Shown here: piece by piece, positions 13,406 to 26,103 of the stretch | Position numbering within the stretch: the stretch's first letter is position 1 | Layout of the letters: every line of letters begins with the position of its first letter | Source of the DNA: Gymnorhina tibicen | Lineage: Eukaryota; Chordata; Aves; Passeriformes; Artamidae | Assembly: GCA_013399875.1 (NCBI GenBank) | Contig: VXAZ01007592.1 | Location: 28,483-92,482, forward strand | Direction: 5' to 3' | Length of the DNA: 64,000 bases | Program-made: the position numbers and the translations under genes | Notes under the pieces: model-generated | What the model was told of the DNA's origin: nothing | What the model saw: the letters and a program-made list of their open reading frames with translations, nothing else | The model's database searches: none

Positions 13406-16400
13406 AACAATAGAGGATTTTTGCTGGGCACACAGATGTTCTATGACTGTATGATGCTTTATGGTGTCCAAAGAACGAGTTACATTACAAGTATTTTGAT
13501 TCACAAATTGCCTTTAGGAGGAAACACCATTGTAAAGTATACATTATGCAGATTTATCTATAGAACAAAGGTTTCTAATGTGCACTTGACTCCTTAATTT
13601 TTTTTTTATTTTACATAGAAAAGGAATCTCTGAGACATCAACAATACATCTCTGAGTGAAACTGGTAAAACTAAAAAGTCTTCTTTGAAATTCTGATTTT
13701 TTTTATCTGTCAGTCCTACCTACTGAAACTCTGGGCAGAGCCTGTAGTTGCAGACACGTTTGCTGGTCGCAGAGTGAAAAGCATAGCTTTTGTTCACAAA
13801 CAAAACTTTAGCCTTGCTGTTGCAGTAAGAAAACTGTTTAAAGTCTTTATAAAACTCCCTCTTGTCTGTTTGCAAGTGATCACTAATGAGAGCCATGACT
13901 TTCGACAGTCCATGTTAGATGGTGCAATTCCGCAGGCTATTGATTTCTAAGCATTCAATAAGTAATTTTTAGGGAATGAATTGTGCGAAGATTTTTTTCA
14001 CTCTTACATATGGAATGCTTCTTCTAGTTTTGCAAGTTATAAATAGGAAAGCAATGTTTTTTTTCACTGAAGAACTGGATATATTTTGAGTATGTATTTT
14101 GAATATGTACCCGATAATATACACAAAATTAAATTGGACAGGTTTTGAATAAGTTTACATGATCAATCCTGCATATGTGAAAACTGAAAAAGCAGTTAAA
14201 TACAGCAGGATTTCATATTCTAGTAATGATGAAATTATATGACATTTTCTGGTTAAAGACTTCTTTATTTGGAGTCAGGGCCTTCAGTGGAATGAAGAAT
14301 AAATGTATTCAAATTGAGTATTTAAAATACCTAAGTACTCTGTAACGTTGTCTGCTATACACAGTGATAAGAATCTGTTGTTTTCTGCACCTCTATGAAT
14401 ATAATTTCCAGAATGGAAACATTTCTAAATCTAAGCCTCTGTTTACACAGAGAAATGTGTTATAGTTTCAAATAATATGAATTCTCTATTTCAAAGTACT
14501 TCTTTTTTATTCTTTTGTTCAGGATATGATTTAACTACTGGTTTTATTAATTGCTTAACAAGAAAGATACAGGTAGCTAAATCTGTGTGTGAAGTCCCTT
14601 TTTCCCTGCATTTCTATTTAACTCCTTGCCAACATTACTGTAAGGTAAAGGTTTTCATTTCTCTGTTCTTGTTCAAATCAGTGCTTTTTTTATAGTAAAA
14701 GAGGTGCATCGTGGAGTCAGATGTTTTAGATTATCTAGGTTTTTATTTCTATTTAGATTATTTTAAGATCTGTGATGGCTCAAAGGTCAGATTTTTCTCT
14801 ACACCTTTGGGCTCTGTTATAATTTCTCTTTTAAGGGTAGGATGCTGTTCTTAGCACTGATTTTTTTTTCCTTTTTTTAAAATTTTTTTTAAATTATGCA
14901 ATATGCACTCTGGTTTACCATTTCATAAAAAAAGCATTTAAGATTATTGGTTATTTGCAATGTTGATAATTTTTGTGAGCCTTTTAGTATTCTCATGCCG
15001 CAGTATCACCCTTGAGTATCATTGTTGTAATCTTGAGAAAGGTTTGGTTTCTTTATTTCTGTACTACTAACTAAGTCGTTTACCGATAAAGTGCTTTGGT
15101 CTGGACAGCTCCCAAATGTTTGAAATTTCCACACTGAGTTCAGGCTCTGCACTTGCTAGCTGAGGAAGATTATGGAAAAAGTGTGCCTGGAGTCTGTCCA
15201 GTTCACTGATTACAGGATTTTGAGGTACACAAATGCTAAAAAGGGTTTTGAAAGACTCAGGGAATTTTTAGTCAAATTTGCATTGGAGTTGCTGCTGAAT
15301 GCAATCAACAAGCCTCTCACTCCATTTGTGGTTCGATTTGCTTGCACCTAAACAAGAGCAATATATGCAAAGATGAAATGTGATTTTCATATTGCTCATT
15401 GGCCCTGAGTACCTATATATTCCTTTCACAAACTGGTAATTGGTAATAAATGGTATTTGCTTCAACTAATTCCTACTTTAACAAGTTGCTATCTGAATTT
15501 AAAGCATTGATTATGCAGACAGAGCATTTATAATGAAGCAGAGATAGCACCTGAATAGGATAAGTAGCAGGCTTTTTATCTGGGCTTTCTTACAAAATAA
15601 ATAAAAGATTAACATATTGTCTTCTACTAAGCTTACTGCTTGCTATTTTTCATGATAATATTTAAAATATGCTGGGTCTTTGATGGCTTGCTTTTGAGCA
15701 GTCATTTACTGACTTGCTGAGTGACAGAAGTACTGAGTTAGAGGGTAGAAAGTGTTGCTTATAAATGGCTAGCAGGAAAGAAATCAAAATTTGTGGCAAA
15801 CACCGCCTAGCAATTCAAGAACAAAATAGACTAAGCTTATAACAGTCCAATCTTACTTCACAGGACCAGCATAAATTCATTGGGGTATTTTTTTTGACCT
15901 GGAAAAGACAGCATTTTGAATTGCCAGAAAGATTCAGGGCTAGTATCTTATCTGTTCAAATGTAAGCTGACCTAGACCTATCTTCTGAAATAACAAACAG
16001 TATGAACCCATGAAGATCTGCTCATTCCTGTTACTTTCCTTTTTCAGAACTGCTGTTGTTGTGACTTCTCAGTTCCCCAGAGGACAGGAAGAAATGTGTC
16101 TGTTTAAACGTATCAACCTCATTTATTAGGCATTAATTAATTTCTTGTAAATTACTTGACATTCTAATTCTCCAGCAATAAAACTAAAGAAATCTGTGTA
16201 TGGCTACAATCAAACTTAAATGAAAAAAAAAAAAGCTGAAATAGCTGCCTACTGCCCATTCTAATGAGCTTAGCTCTATCGTTAGAGTTTTATGGGAAAG
16301 CATCTGTTAATCAGCCAAAAATGTGGAAATAAACTTGCTTTTCTGATCAAAGTGGTTGGAGTTCAGATTAGATAGGAACACATAAGCAAATTATGTCTCT

Positions 16401-18129
16401 CATAGAATGAATGTGTTTGTTTTATCCAGGAGGAAATATCTGGCATAAAGTACTTGACAATATAACAAGATTAGCTATAACAGAATTAAGCAAATCTTTC
16501 TTTCTAAATCACCAATTTGTAACTATTTCTGGTGAGGAATCATGTTTAATAACATTTTGCCAGTTCAATTTCCTACAGACAGGCTCATGCAAATTGTAAA
16601 CTTTGCAGCATAAAAATAACAATGTCAATTAATTTAAACCAACTGATAATTTTTCACTGTCCAACTTAATGTTACAAAAGTGAGTTTTCTTATTTTAAAA
16701 GAAGTTTAAGTAAAATAAAGTTACTTAATTTTAAATGATAACTCATTCTCTTAAGTCAGTACCTGTACATGGCACAGAAGAGGTGGTGGGGCAGTGAGAT
16801 ACAGAAGTAGCTGCGTTGGTTCCCTGTGAAATTATCTGCATACCACCTTCAATTATGCAGGATTGCAGCTACTTTAAAGGAGTGCTGTGAAGCCTAGAGA
16901 TTCCTGTGACAGAAAGATGGACCAGCCCTTCCTCCTTAAACCTGCTGAGCCCTGTACAGTGACTGCAGGAGACTATGTGGAACACTTCTGGACAAAACAT
17001 AATTCAGAAGTAAATTGCTAGCATATCTCAAATTTTTTTTTTTTATTTTATAACTGCATTTCAGTCTGATTTTTAAGAATTATTATGTTTATGCACTTGT
17101 CAGTTTCTTTCCCAGCACTGGGAATGTAGACTGCATTTTCTTACAGGTCTTTCAATATAATTTTTTGAATGTAGTACCTACTGAATTCAAACCTTGAGTT
17201 TTGTATGGATTGAAAAAAACCTGTTGTATTATTCCTGTAAATAAACAGCATTTCTTATGTGCTCCTTAATATTTATATTTCAATAGAATCTATATAAAAT
17301 GAGATTGGTTTGAATTAATTTATAATATTGTTTCATATGCTGGACTAAAATAGGTCTTCTATTGCTTTTCTATTGATTATGTAAACTGTTTTGTATGCAT
17401 CTAGTTGAAGAAAAAAATCAGCCTCATCTGTGAAATTCATAATTTTCAGCACTGCAAGTCATATATAATCTTGACACTTTCATTTGAATCCATCTCATTA
17501 CATAGTTGTGAAAGAAGAGGGTATCATCTGTGCTGAGAACTATTTGGAAACTCTAGAATAGTTTCCTAGTTTCCTCAAGGAAACAGGAAAGTTCTTTAGG
17601 ACAGGCTAGTCAGGTTGTCCTGACACTTTGTCTTATTTTCCACTGCAACACTGAACTGAGTAACTTTGAATCCTAGTTCAAAGATGACTATATAATGAAA
17701 AAAAAATTACATTTTTCTCCTGTTTCCTTTTTTTTCTTTTAAATATAGACATCATTGTCTTTGCATGCTAAATTCACTTTGTATTAGTATGTCTTCTGGT
17801 TAAAAAGTAGGTTTGTAATTTTTCATTGTGGAAATAATCACAATTCATTACAAATTAAGTCAATTAGAACTTTATTTTTCTTTTCTGGGTGGTATAAAAT
17901 GAATGTGAATTTGAGGAAGTGAACTAGAGTAGGCACTCAGAATCAGTGGAAAGATAGGATTGCTTTTTCCATTTCTCTCCCATCATAGTAAGATTTTTAT
18001 ATCTTGTGCTTCTGGTGATGAAAACAGGGAAAGGATGCATTGATTTATTTGTATCACATTCTAGAAGCTGTGATGAAGTCAACATGTGGTCACATCTTAT
18101 CAACATGGAGTTTCTCTTGTGGTTTACAG

Positions 18130-18312
18130 ACTTTCGGGAGCCAGCCACCCCTTGCCACCCCACTGTGACATGGACTCGTGCAGCTCCGAGGAATTCTACC
18201 AGGCTGTTCACCATGCAGAGCAAACCTTCAGGAAGATGGAGAGCTACCTGAAGCAGCAGCAGCTCTGTGACGTTATCCTGATTGCTGGGGACCGCAAGAT
18301 TCCTGCACACAG
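18130..18312 (+). CDS. KLHL1: KLHL1 internal coding exon (probably exon 2): pre-BTB segment and start of BTB domain
   Basis: Kelch-like 1 is a neuronal BTB-BACK-kelch protein. The family acts as actin-binding proteins and CUL3 ubiquitin-ligase adaptors, and KLHL1 is reported to modulate voltage-gated calcium channels. This exon reads a weakly conserved serine-rich lead (MDSCSSEEF), then [20 protein letters not shown], then [14 protein letters not shown], the first strand and helix of the BTB fold. It is 183 nt: one base of a split codon, 60 codons, and two bases (AG) of the final Arg codon. The acceptor is ggtttacag at 18121-18129 after a T-rich stretch; the donor is CACACAG/gtagga. The frame stays open upstream of the acceptor to 18086, so the start of the exon is less certain than its end. 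An in-frame ATG at 18170 lies inside it, but translation should start in the upstream exon. Recognition is by family knowledge; KLHL4 and KLHL5 are the alternatives, and the later exons exclude them. Confidence 0.93.
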
Positions 18313-19834
18313 GTAGGAGATAAGCATGAAATATTGAAATTACAAAAGTAAATGTTTTGGGTATGTGTATTTCTTAGAACAGTGTTTCCTGTTGCCCCTT
18401 ATGCTTCTTCCTTTTTGCTTTAAACACAAGTGTTAGTGGCTGAAAAAAGTGGGTTTGAAAGTTGGGGCTTTGAAGGTGAGGTTTTTTAGTAGAGATTTCA
18501 AAAGTTCAAGTAGCACTCAACTAGCAACCTGATGGCGAGTGTGACAAACAATTCTCCTTGCTGTGATGCTGTTCTTATGTGAAGAGAATGGAAATTTCTG
18601 AAATGGGATGCTGTATAGCTACACTGAACACAGCATCATTTCTAGCTTCAGATCCTGATAGTCTCGTAAGTTTGCTGTACAGAGTCTCTCAGAAACTTAT
18701 AGTAGAATATTGAACATGTTCTTCCCGTGACCTGTGCCTTTCAATGAACTGAAAAATATCTTATTTAATTTTAATGATAATTATTGGTGTAAAACTTATA
18801 ATTACATTATAATTGCTAAAATTCTATAAGATTGTCTGGTATTAAAGCAGCCAGTATTTATGAAACTATACTTGATTTTGGATAACAATTAGAGCTTAAA
18901 ATAGTTATTCTTCATTGAGATTTTGGTCTCAGCAACAGTCTTTCATTTAATGCACGTAAATAAAAATCCGATCCTAGAGTTTAGATTAAAATACAAAGAA
19001 TAATTCAGAATCTCCAGGTGAGCAAGTATTTTTGCATCTGAACTCTGCATAAGGCAGCAACCAAGGCTAATCTATTCCCTGCTTGTGTCCTGATTTCTCT
19101 GCTGAGATACTAAATTCAGAGCAGGATTATGGTTCCCCAGCAGGAAGTCAGAAAAACAGCCAGTGCATTTCTGAACTCATAAATTAACTTCCTGGTGCAG
19201 AGGAATACTATAAGGTCATCTTGGCAACTTGGACCTTACAAAGTTCCTTTTGCTCTAAGTGAATATAGAAATAGAGACTATTCCTGTTAAACAAAGAAGC
19301 TGGACAGTCTATATTCCAGCTCCCATAGCATTAAGTAAGAGAAAAAAGGTGCAATATACGAGACTGCAAAGCCAGTTATTGTCCAAATGCTAAGAAGTGA
19401 AACCAGACGGAATTTTCATTAAAATACTTAAATCATGGGTGGTTTTAATTAGTTTAGTTCAGTTCCCCTACTATTTTTAATACAGCTGTTCATATTTGGA
19501 TGCGCACCTTTTAGTAGTAAATTTAATTTCCCATTTGTCATTTCAATTCTACAGTATATATAAATCCTTCCTGAGCTGGAAAAATGCCCTAATAAGAAAA
19601 CTGACCATGAAATAATAGCTATAGTCTTACTTAGGTTTTCTAATAAACCTTCAGACACCTTTACATTTAATTTTCTACTTCTCTGTGGTCTGCAGTCAAA
19701 AGTCCAAATCTCAAATACTGGGAAAAGTTTTTTTAATAGTGTTTATTCTATATTGTTTTGGACAGGTGTGGCTCGACAAGCACAGAGAGCTGCTTATTTT
19801 ACTGTGGTCATTACAGTTCTATAAATTACAGATT

Positions 19835-20660
19835 CAACTCTCCCTGCTCAAACAGGATCGACTGCAAGGTTAGATTAGACCACTGAGGTCATACCCAGTT
19901 AGTTTTTAAATATCATCTCTTGTGGAGGTTCCTCTCTTGTTATCCTGTTCCAGTTTTTATTATCCTTGCTGTTTTTAGTGATCCAGCATGTGTGTTCCAG
20001 GCAAATTCACTCCATGATCTTGGTAAGGCAAACCAGTCTGTAGGTGCCTACATCTTTCTTCTTGTGGATGGACATAGAAATTGACTTTCTCAGTCTTTAG
20101 AAACCTCCTTCAATTATCATGATCGATTACAGATAGGACAGAGTGGCCTTTCAGTGACATTGTAGCGCTTCCTCCAGTATTACACCTTAAACTTATCCTC
20201 AAAACAGACCACGCTAAAAAAAAACCTAAAAACAAACCAAGCCAAATAAAGCTTTTTAGAGCAGTGCACAAAATCTTTCAAAAGTTTTGCATTTGCTTCT
20301 AAGGTATTTACAGAAACCCTTCTTTACTATCAAATCCCTTGCTGACTTTGTCTGTATCTGACCTTTGGGCCTCTCTAATTCCATTTTTGTATGTTGGGAC
20401 AATGTTTCTATATGTCTCCCATGTCATTCATCTGCATTGATGATTTCTATGGCACTCGTGTTGTGCATTTGAATTTCATCAAGAGGCACTTCTGAAGTCC
20501 AGGCTTGTAATTTGCTGTTCATTTCACTAACTTCTCTCAGGCTCCATTGTCTAAAATTTCGTTGTCTCATGGTCACTGCAGCCAAGTTTGCCAACATATT
20601 TCACAGGTCCTTTTTTTCACGCCCAGACTTGTCAGGAGCAGATGCAGTGAAGTGTCTCCT
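19835..20660 (-). mobile_element. Old, degraded CR1 LINE remnant (endonuclease/RT part)
   Basis: Several stretches fit minus-strand CR1 consensus in the right order: ccctgctcaaacaggatc (near 19845); cctgttccag (near 19945); aaaccagtctgtaggtgcc to gagtggcctttcagtgaca (20028-20160); tttacagaaacccttctt (near 20307); and tgaagtccaggcttgtaat followed by tctcatggtcactgcagcc (20490-20585). Between them the match is weak and there are small indels. No open frame survives. The recognition is from memory of avian CR1; exact limits are uncertain, and two overlapping remnants are possible. Confidence 0.65.
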
Positions 20661-21187
20661 CTAATTAAGGTTTTTTGCAGTTTAGGCCAGGTAATATATA
20701 CTTTGCATTCCTGAGAGCATCTAAAAAGCCTGCTTGCAGAGGGCAATGCATGATCAGTGTTTGTGGAGTTTTTAAATTATAGGTAGAAGCTTGGTAGAAT
20801 ATCCTCTGTATAAGTTTATGAAATCTGATCCTAGATAGAATGGATCCTCTTTTAAAATCCACTTAAAACATGTTATAAGCTGTAGCTTATACTGAATATG
20901 TAACAAATTAAGAAATACAAAATACTCCAAATTATCGCTAAAAAATAATGACCCTCATGTATTTTCTCTACTTTTTTACAGAATAACAGTTATAAAATGC
21001 TATAGTTTTAATATACTACAATGGAGTACAATAAAAATAACTTTCAGAAAACCAGGGGAAGACTTTCTACGTTCTTCAATAACAAGTATGAAAATTGTAT
21101 TTTTCTTCATTTTTCTCTGATTTAGAACAAATTAAAACAAAACAATAGTGTGAAAAACAAGCGTAGAAAAATATTTTTTGTAGTCTT

Positions 21188-21300
21188 AATGTATCCAAAT
21201 CTGTGAAAGTAAAACTTCAGTTTTAAAAGAGAAAGAATGCTAAAAATGTATCCAAATCTATGAAAGTAAAACTTCAGTTAAGAAGAGAAAGAATGCTAAA
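21188..21300. repeat. 57-bp tandem duplication
   Basis: Two adjacent units (21188-21244 and 21245-21300), both starting aatgtatccaaatct and ending gagaaagaatgctaaa, with a few substitutions and one small indel. Confidence 0.9.
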
Positions 21301-23040
21301 ATAATAATTTCCCTTCCCTTAATTTAAGCTGTTGCACGATTAACAATCCATTGTAATTTATTATGAACATGGAGTTTGTAGTTTCTCCGCTCATTCTGGA
21401 GAAGCATGCTATATATATTTTTCTCATTTTCTGTACCTGCCATTTAGAATATAACCTTTTTCAGACAGGAAACATATTGTAGCTTTACACTGCCTGGAAT
21501 AGGATGCACTTGGGTATTGCTGCTACAAAACAAACAAAGGAGTAAAACCAACCCACTGTAATTGACATTTCCTTCTATCCAGTTCACAATCAGCCAAATG
21601 CAGTTGTATCTAGAAATCTAGACTGCAGGTAGAAAGTGTCATCTAAACCAGAAGAATACTAGGAAGTAAATATTATTCAGACCTATAGTGACATGATCAG
21701 AGCACCAGTTGTTTCCAAGGTAAATGAAAATTTTTAATCAAGCAATAATCCCATGTGTCAACATAAAATTAAGAATACGTGTTTGCCATCAATGATTTGG
21801 TTGTTTTGAGTGAAGGCAACTTACATGAATTACACTGGTTTTAGATACTGTACTTGAAATGCTATATTCTACAGCTGCTGAAGAAACATCAAAAATGCTG
21901 CAAAGAAAAGAGCTAAAGTAACTGCAAATGATAGATAGACCTTTAATATTTGCACTGGAGGCTTCATTAAAACTTCCATCTAGGACTGCATAAATGTTAG
22001 AGGTATCTCTAAACTCAGACTGTAGTTTAAGACATTTTGATTAGTAATGCTGCATAAAACAATATAGGAACTCAATGCTGAAGGAAAACAAAAAAAGAAG
22101 TGAAATAAGGATAGAATTTACCCCTATCCAATTGATGGCGATTGAAACACACGGACCAAGCATTGATGATGCAAGGACATTTATTAAAAAGAGGCACAGA
22201 TACTTATACTGTTTAAGCTTCCGTATAACAATTTCCATTTGTTCTGTCTACGTGCTAGCTAATGCACAGCAAGCTATAATGTTACTTTTTCTTTTTGCAT
22301 ACTTGCTTATCTTGCTGCAGGATGTTCTGCAGTCTTCACCAGGGTGTTCTGTTCTATGCAAAAGGATGTGATTTTTGGAGTTTCTTCTATCTACATCTTT
22401 CTCATAGCTCCTGCTGTACTATATTTAACAATTTAGCTGCGCTGTTTGTGTTTAACCCATTCTGTTGTGCAACATCCAATTAAACAAAACACTCCCATAT
22501 CAGAGGGACCGGATTCAATAAAACAGAAGATTCAGTAAAAAGAGAAAATGCAAAGAAGATGTACAAGGAGAGTTACATCCTCAGCTTACAATTCTGACTT
22601 CCATTGCACTTGTTGAGAAACCAAGAAATCTACTTTTGTTGTTGTTATAATACAGTCAAGTATAGTTGAGCGTATAAGGAGAAATCCAAGTTTTTGTTTT
22701 CTGTTTTCTCTTATCAAAGAAACATAGACTTTTTTTCTTTCCAAGACTCAAGATAAGGATCATGGGGGACTCTTACCATGGCAGAAGAGGTAGTACAGAA
22801 CTGGAAAACTGCCAATAATATATAAAACAAAGAAATACTTTAGTAAGGTTACTCAAATCTTTCTACAAGTATTTGAATGGAAAGTGAAGATAAATTTAAT
22901 GAAATTCCTTCAACAAAGTGCAATTAGCTTTGTCTATTTCAGTTCTCTAAGGGATGGTAACAACTTTTTCACTGCACTTTGAGTGCTACTATAGAGAGAC
23001 AAAGTTAAAAAAATAGTATTAGTAAAATGAGGAAAAGTTA

Positions 23041-23160
23041 ATGGAGAAAGTTTAGCTGAAAGGCAAGATGAAAGAATAAAGAACCAGGCAGAAAAGAAAG
23101 GAGAACCAGGCAGAGAAGGAAGAAAAGTCTAGAAGCAGGGAGTGAAAGAAGAAAAATGTA
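23041..23160. repeat. Purine-rich stretch with a 22-bp duplication
   Basis: An A/G-rich stretch in which the motif agaaccaggcaga occurs twice at a 22-bp spacing (near 23080 and 23102). Simple, low-complexity DNA. Confidence 0.6.
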
Positions 23161-23489
23161 TATTATATAATCTGAAGATTTGTTTTCTGGCACTAGTCAG
23201 TAACAGATGCACGTGGAAAACACATAGTAAAAGCAGTACAACAGCCCTGTGTTATTCCCAGATATCTGTAAGGTTTGGGGTACTTCCCACAAACATTGCA
23301 TCTGAGCTGTATTGTTTAGCACAACCCACTGTCCATGAGTTTAAAACCAATTCATTCAAGTAATATGGTTGAGACGGAACAACAGCAATTGGGACAGAAG
23401 AACAGCAACAGCAAAAATTCCTGCTATCAGAGGGAAAGCAGCAAGGCAATTTAGATAAGCATTTAATATTAACCTTGATTGATAATCTT

Positions 23490-24104
23490 GATATGGAGGT
23501 TTGGGTTGCTGGCAAGTTGAGTATGAGTCAGCAGTGCCCTGGCAGCAAAGGGCCAACCATGCCCAGGGGTGCACCAGGCACAACATCACCAGCCCATCAA
23601 GGGGTGATTGTCCCGCTCTGCTCTGTGCTGGTACGGCCTCACCACGAGCATTGTGTGCAGTTTTGGGAGCCCCAGTATAAGGACATCACACTGTTGGAGT
23701 GTGTCCAGAGGAGGGCATCCAAAGTGGTGAAAGGTTTTAAAGGAAAAAATGTACAAGGAGAGCAGCTGAGGTCACTTGGCTTGTTTATCCTACAGAAGAG
23801 AAGGCTGAGGGATGACCTCATCACAGTCTACAGCTTCCTTGAGGGGAGCAGCAGAGGGGGAGGTGCTGATCTCATTTCTCTGGTGACCAGCAACAGGATC
23901 CAAGGAAAGGGAAGGAAGTCAGGGGAAGTTCAGATTGGGTATTAGGAAAAGGTTCTTCAGCAGAAGGGTGATGTGTCACTCCAACAGGCTTCCCAGGGAA
24001 GTGGTTAGAGTTCAAGGAGCATCTGGATCATGTGCTTAATCACATGGTTTATTTTTGTTTTAGGAGCCTTAAGGGTCCTTTCCAACTAGAGATATTTTAT
24101 TACT
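23490..24104 (+). mobile_element. CR1 LINE, 3' end of ORF2 and 3' UTR
   Basis: This reads as the C-terminal part of the CR1 reverse-transcriptase ORF and its 3' end. Markers in order are gagtcagcagtgccctggca; ttgtcccgctctgctctg; gagtgtgtccagaggagggc; gctgaggtcacttgg; agaagaggct; aggttcttcagcagaaggg; and ttcccagggaagtgg; it closes on tcctttccaac and a degraded 8-bp-type tail. It is 5' truncated, as most CR1 copies are. A 156-codon frame at 23475-23945 covers part of the ORF2 tail, but it is broken at both ends relative to a complete CR1. Confidence 0.88.
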
Positions 24105-25692
24105 GTATTAAACCAGAATACTAATGCTATTACTTTATGGACTGGAAGCAGGTGCAGTAACTGAAATGACTTTGAAGGGTAAAAGAAACAAGGATGAGGT
24201 GTCTTAAGAAAGTAAAAAGAATTGTTCAGCCAACTAATCTCTCCTGAGACAGCTTGAGTGACCTGTCTGGCTTCCATCATGTGGTCCAGAAGGGTGCAAG
24301 GTTTTTATAGGTCAGCTTTAAACCTGAATAAAAAACTGGTTCTGACATCAATGTTTAGGGGATTGATTCCTGTTTCAAATTGTATTATTAAAAAAATGAA
24401 AATGAGGGAGAGGCTAAATGATACAGAATATGAAAATAAAGCAAAAAAATTGGGGTAGATGAGAAAATGACATATAAGAATTACTTGGGTCAGGAAGATG
24501 TGACAGCCCACCATCAAAAAAGGGATTGAAAATCACACACAAGAATTTGAACAAACCAAGCTCTATGAAGGAGTGGGCTGTGAAGATCAATTAATAATGA
24601 TGCTCTATTGCATCATTTTATACAAACAAGTTCTAGAATAAAAGATAAGGATGACAAATGGACTTTAAAAAGTCTAGATACTTAAGCAGTCACTTACTCT
24701 AATGACTTCACAGATCTATCTCTATACTTTCATCAAACCTAGTGTCTATGTTTCTGACGTTTCGGCTAATAGTTCAAAGATGATAAAACAGAACTTTTCC
24801 TTTTCCTGGAAGCTTTTTTCCTCTTTTTCATGTGGCGCTACAGTGAATAAATTAAATCATTAAGTCCATAAATTGGGTATCACAGTTGATTATGTTGTCT
24901 TTCTACAATCAAATATGTGTGCTCTGTCTGAATATACGTGTTTTCTTCTGGAGAAAAACACTGAGCTCTGATTTATATTTGGATCATAATGGATCTTCAT
25001 CAGCTCTTATCTTCTTCACTGTGACATTTTGCCTGTTCTGCCCATTCCCAAATATTGAGAAAATACTTAGATTCATATGTCTTCTTTTTTTTTTTCATCT
25101 TTCTATTGGTTCAAAACAGTATGGAGTTCAAAATACTGGCTGCAGTATCTGGTATCTTCAGAAGTTACACAAGAACAGAAACACATTGACAACTTGTTTT
25201 GGAATATGGATTTTGTTATCAAATCTGTCAACTGAGATATATGCATTACTTGCAGTTTCTGAAGATAACTAAAGCTCTGGTAAACATTGCGTGTTTGGTG
25301 GAAATGATGCTGTTGGATTTGTGTACCATTCCCAAAAACATTGTGACAACATAAGAGATATAATGAGATGTAACACTGTGTTTCAGTTTGTACAGTAGAA
25401 GAGATAGAGGAATTTACTGTATTTACAATTAAGTTTCTGAGACAATGAAAGACTTAAAAGAAGACAAATTAAAGAACGTTAAGAATGTAAACTCAAAAGT
25501 CATGGCTCTCAAGGTAAAGGGAGAATATCACTTAGTGTAGATTATTGGTGTCTCTTACAGTTATATGTTACATACATAATTAAAATTAAAGAAAGCTATC
25601 TTTGAGTAAAGAGAAAAAAACACTTTATTGTTTCAGAGTTAATCAATTCTCTTCAAAATTCCATCTGCCTCTCTATTTGGCTTCTTTGGGGA

Positions 25693-25725
<33 letters not shown>

Positions 25726-25734
25726 ATAGTTGTT
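25693..25734. repeat. ATT trinucleotide microsatellite
   Basis: About 14 uninterrupted ATT units, the longest trinucleotide run in the window. Likely polymorphic. Confidence 0.92.
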
Positions 25735-26103
25735 CTCAAAAAAATTGCCATGGTAATCAGCAAAGATAGTCACTACCAGTGGCAGTCCAAAACAGTTGAT
25801 CTGTTCCACAGCTTGCTCCTTTGCTGTGTTTTATTCAGAAAAGATGCCAGTCTTGATTGTACTGTCAAAATTTTTCGGATTATTTAAAGTGCGTGCATGG
25901 ATATTCCTTGGAATATGTTCTGCAAGCCTTAAAGTTTATGAAATTGTGGAGCCTTCTGTATGCATACATTAAAAGTTTAACTCCTGCAAGAAGAGCTGTG
26001 GAGCAGCTATCAGTACAGAGCTATCCGTAGAGCTTTACTATTAGTAGACACTCAGAGTGTCAGCTCATGTCCCCTACAGAGCAACTAATCACTTTTAAAA
26101 GCA

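Larger units (their letters stand above)
1..18129 (+). other. KLHL1: Presumed KLHL1 intron 1 (3' part)
   Basis: Upstream of the first visible exon there is 18.1 kb of AT-rich sequence with no exon I can support. Short ORFs of 60-130 codons occur on both strands but match nothing I recognise. Identifiable content: simple repeats near 2.9, 2.97 and 5.54 kb; a 214-bp direct duplication (8635-8848 and 10631-10844); a truncated LTR at 9820-10445; a solo LTR at 12102-13195; and a 24-bp tandem duplication at 13358-13405. The rest (1-2878, 2990-5533, 5561-8634, 8849-9819, 10845-12101, 13406-18129) looks like unique intronic DNA. Calling it intron assumes that KLHL1 exon 1 is further upstream, as in other vertebrates. 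Confidence 0.8.

Noticed and set aside
17924..18310. 128-codon minus-strand ORF over the KLHL1 exon at 18130-18312
   Set aside because: It is a shadow of the KLHL1 exon and its upstream intron.
22075..22371. 98-codon + strand ORF with hydrophobic segments
   Set aside because: No family recognised and no support for transcription; hydrophobicity is typical of T-rich DNA.
23475..23945. 156-codon + strand ORF
   Set aside because: It is the decayed ORF2 tail of a CR1 copy and not a host gene.
24886..25272. 128-codon + strand ORF
   Set aside because: It starts in intronic AT-rich sequence, is rich in Phe/Leu/Ser/Ile as expected by chance, and resembles nothing known to me.
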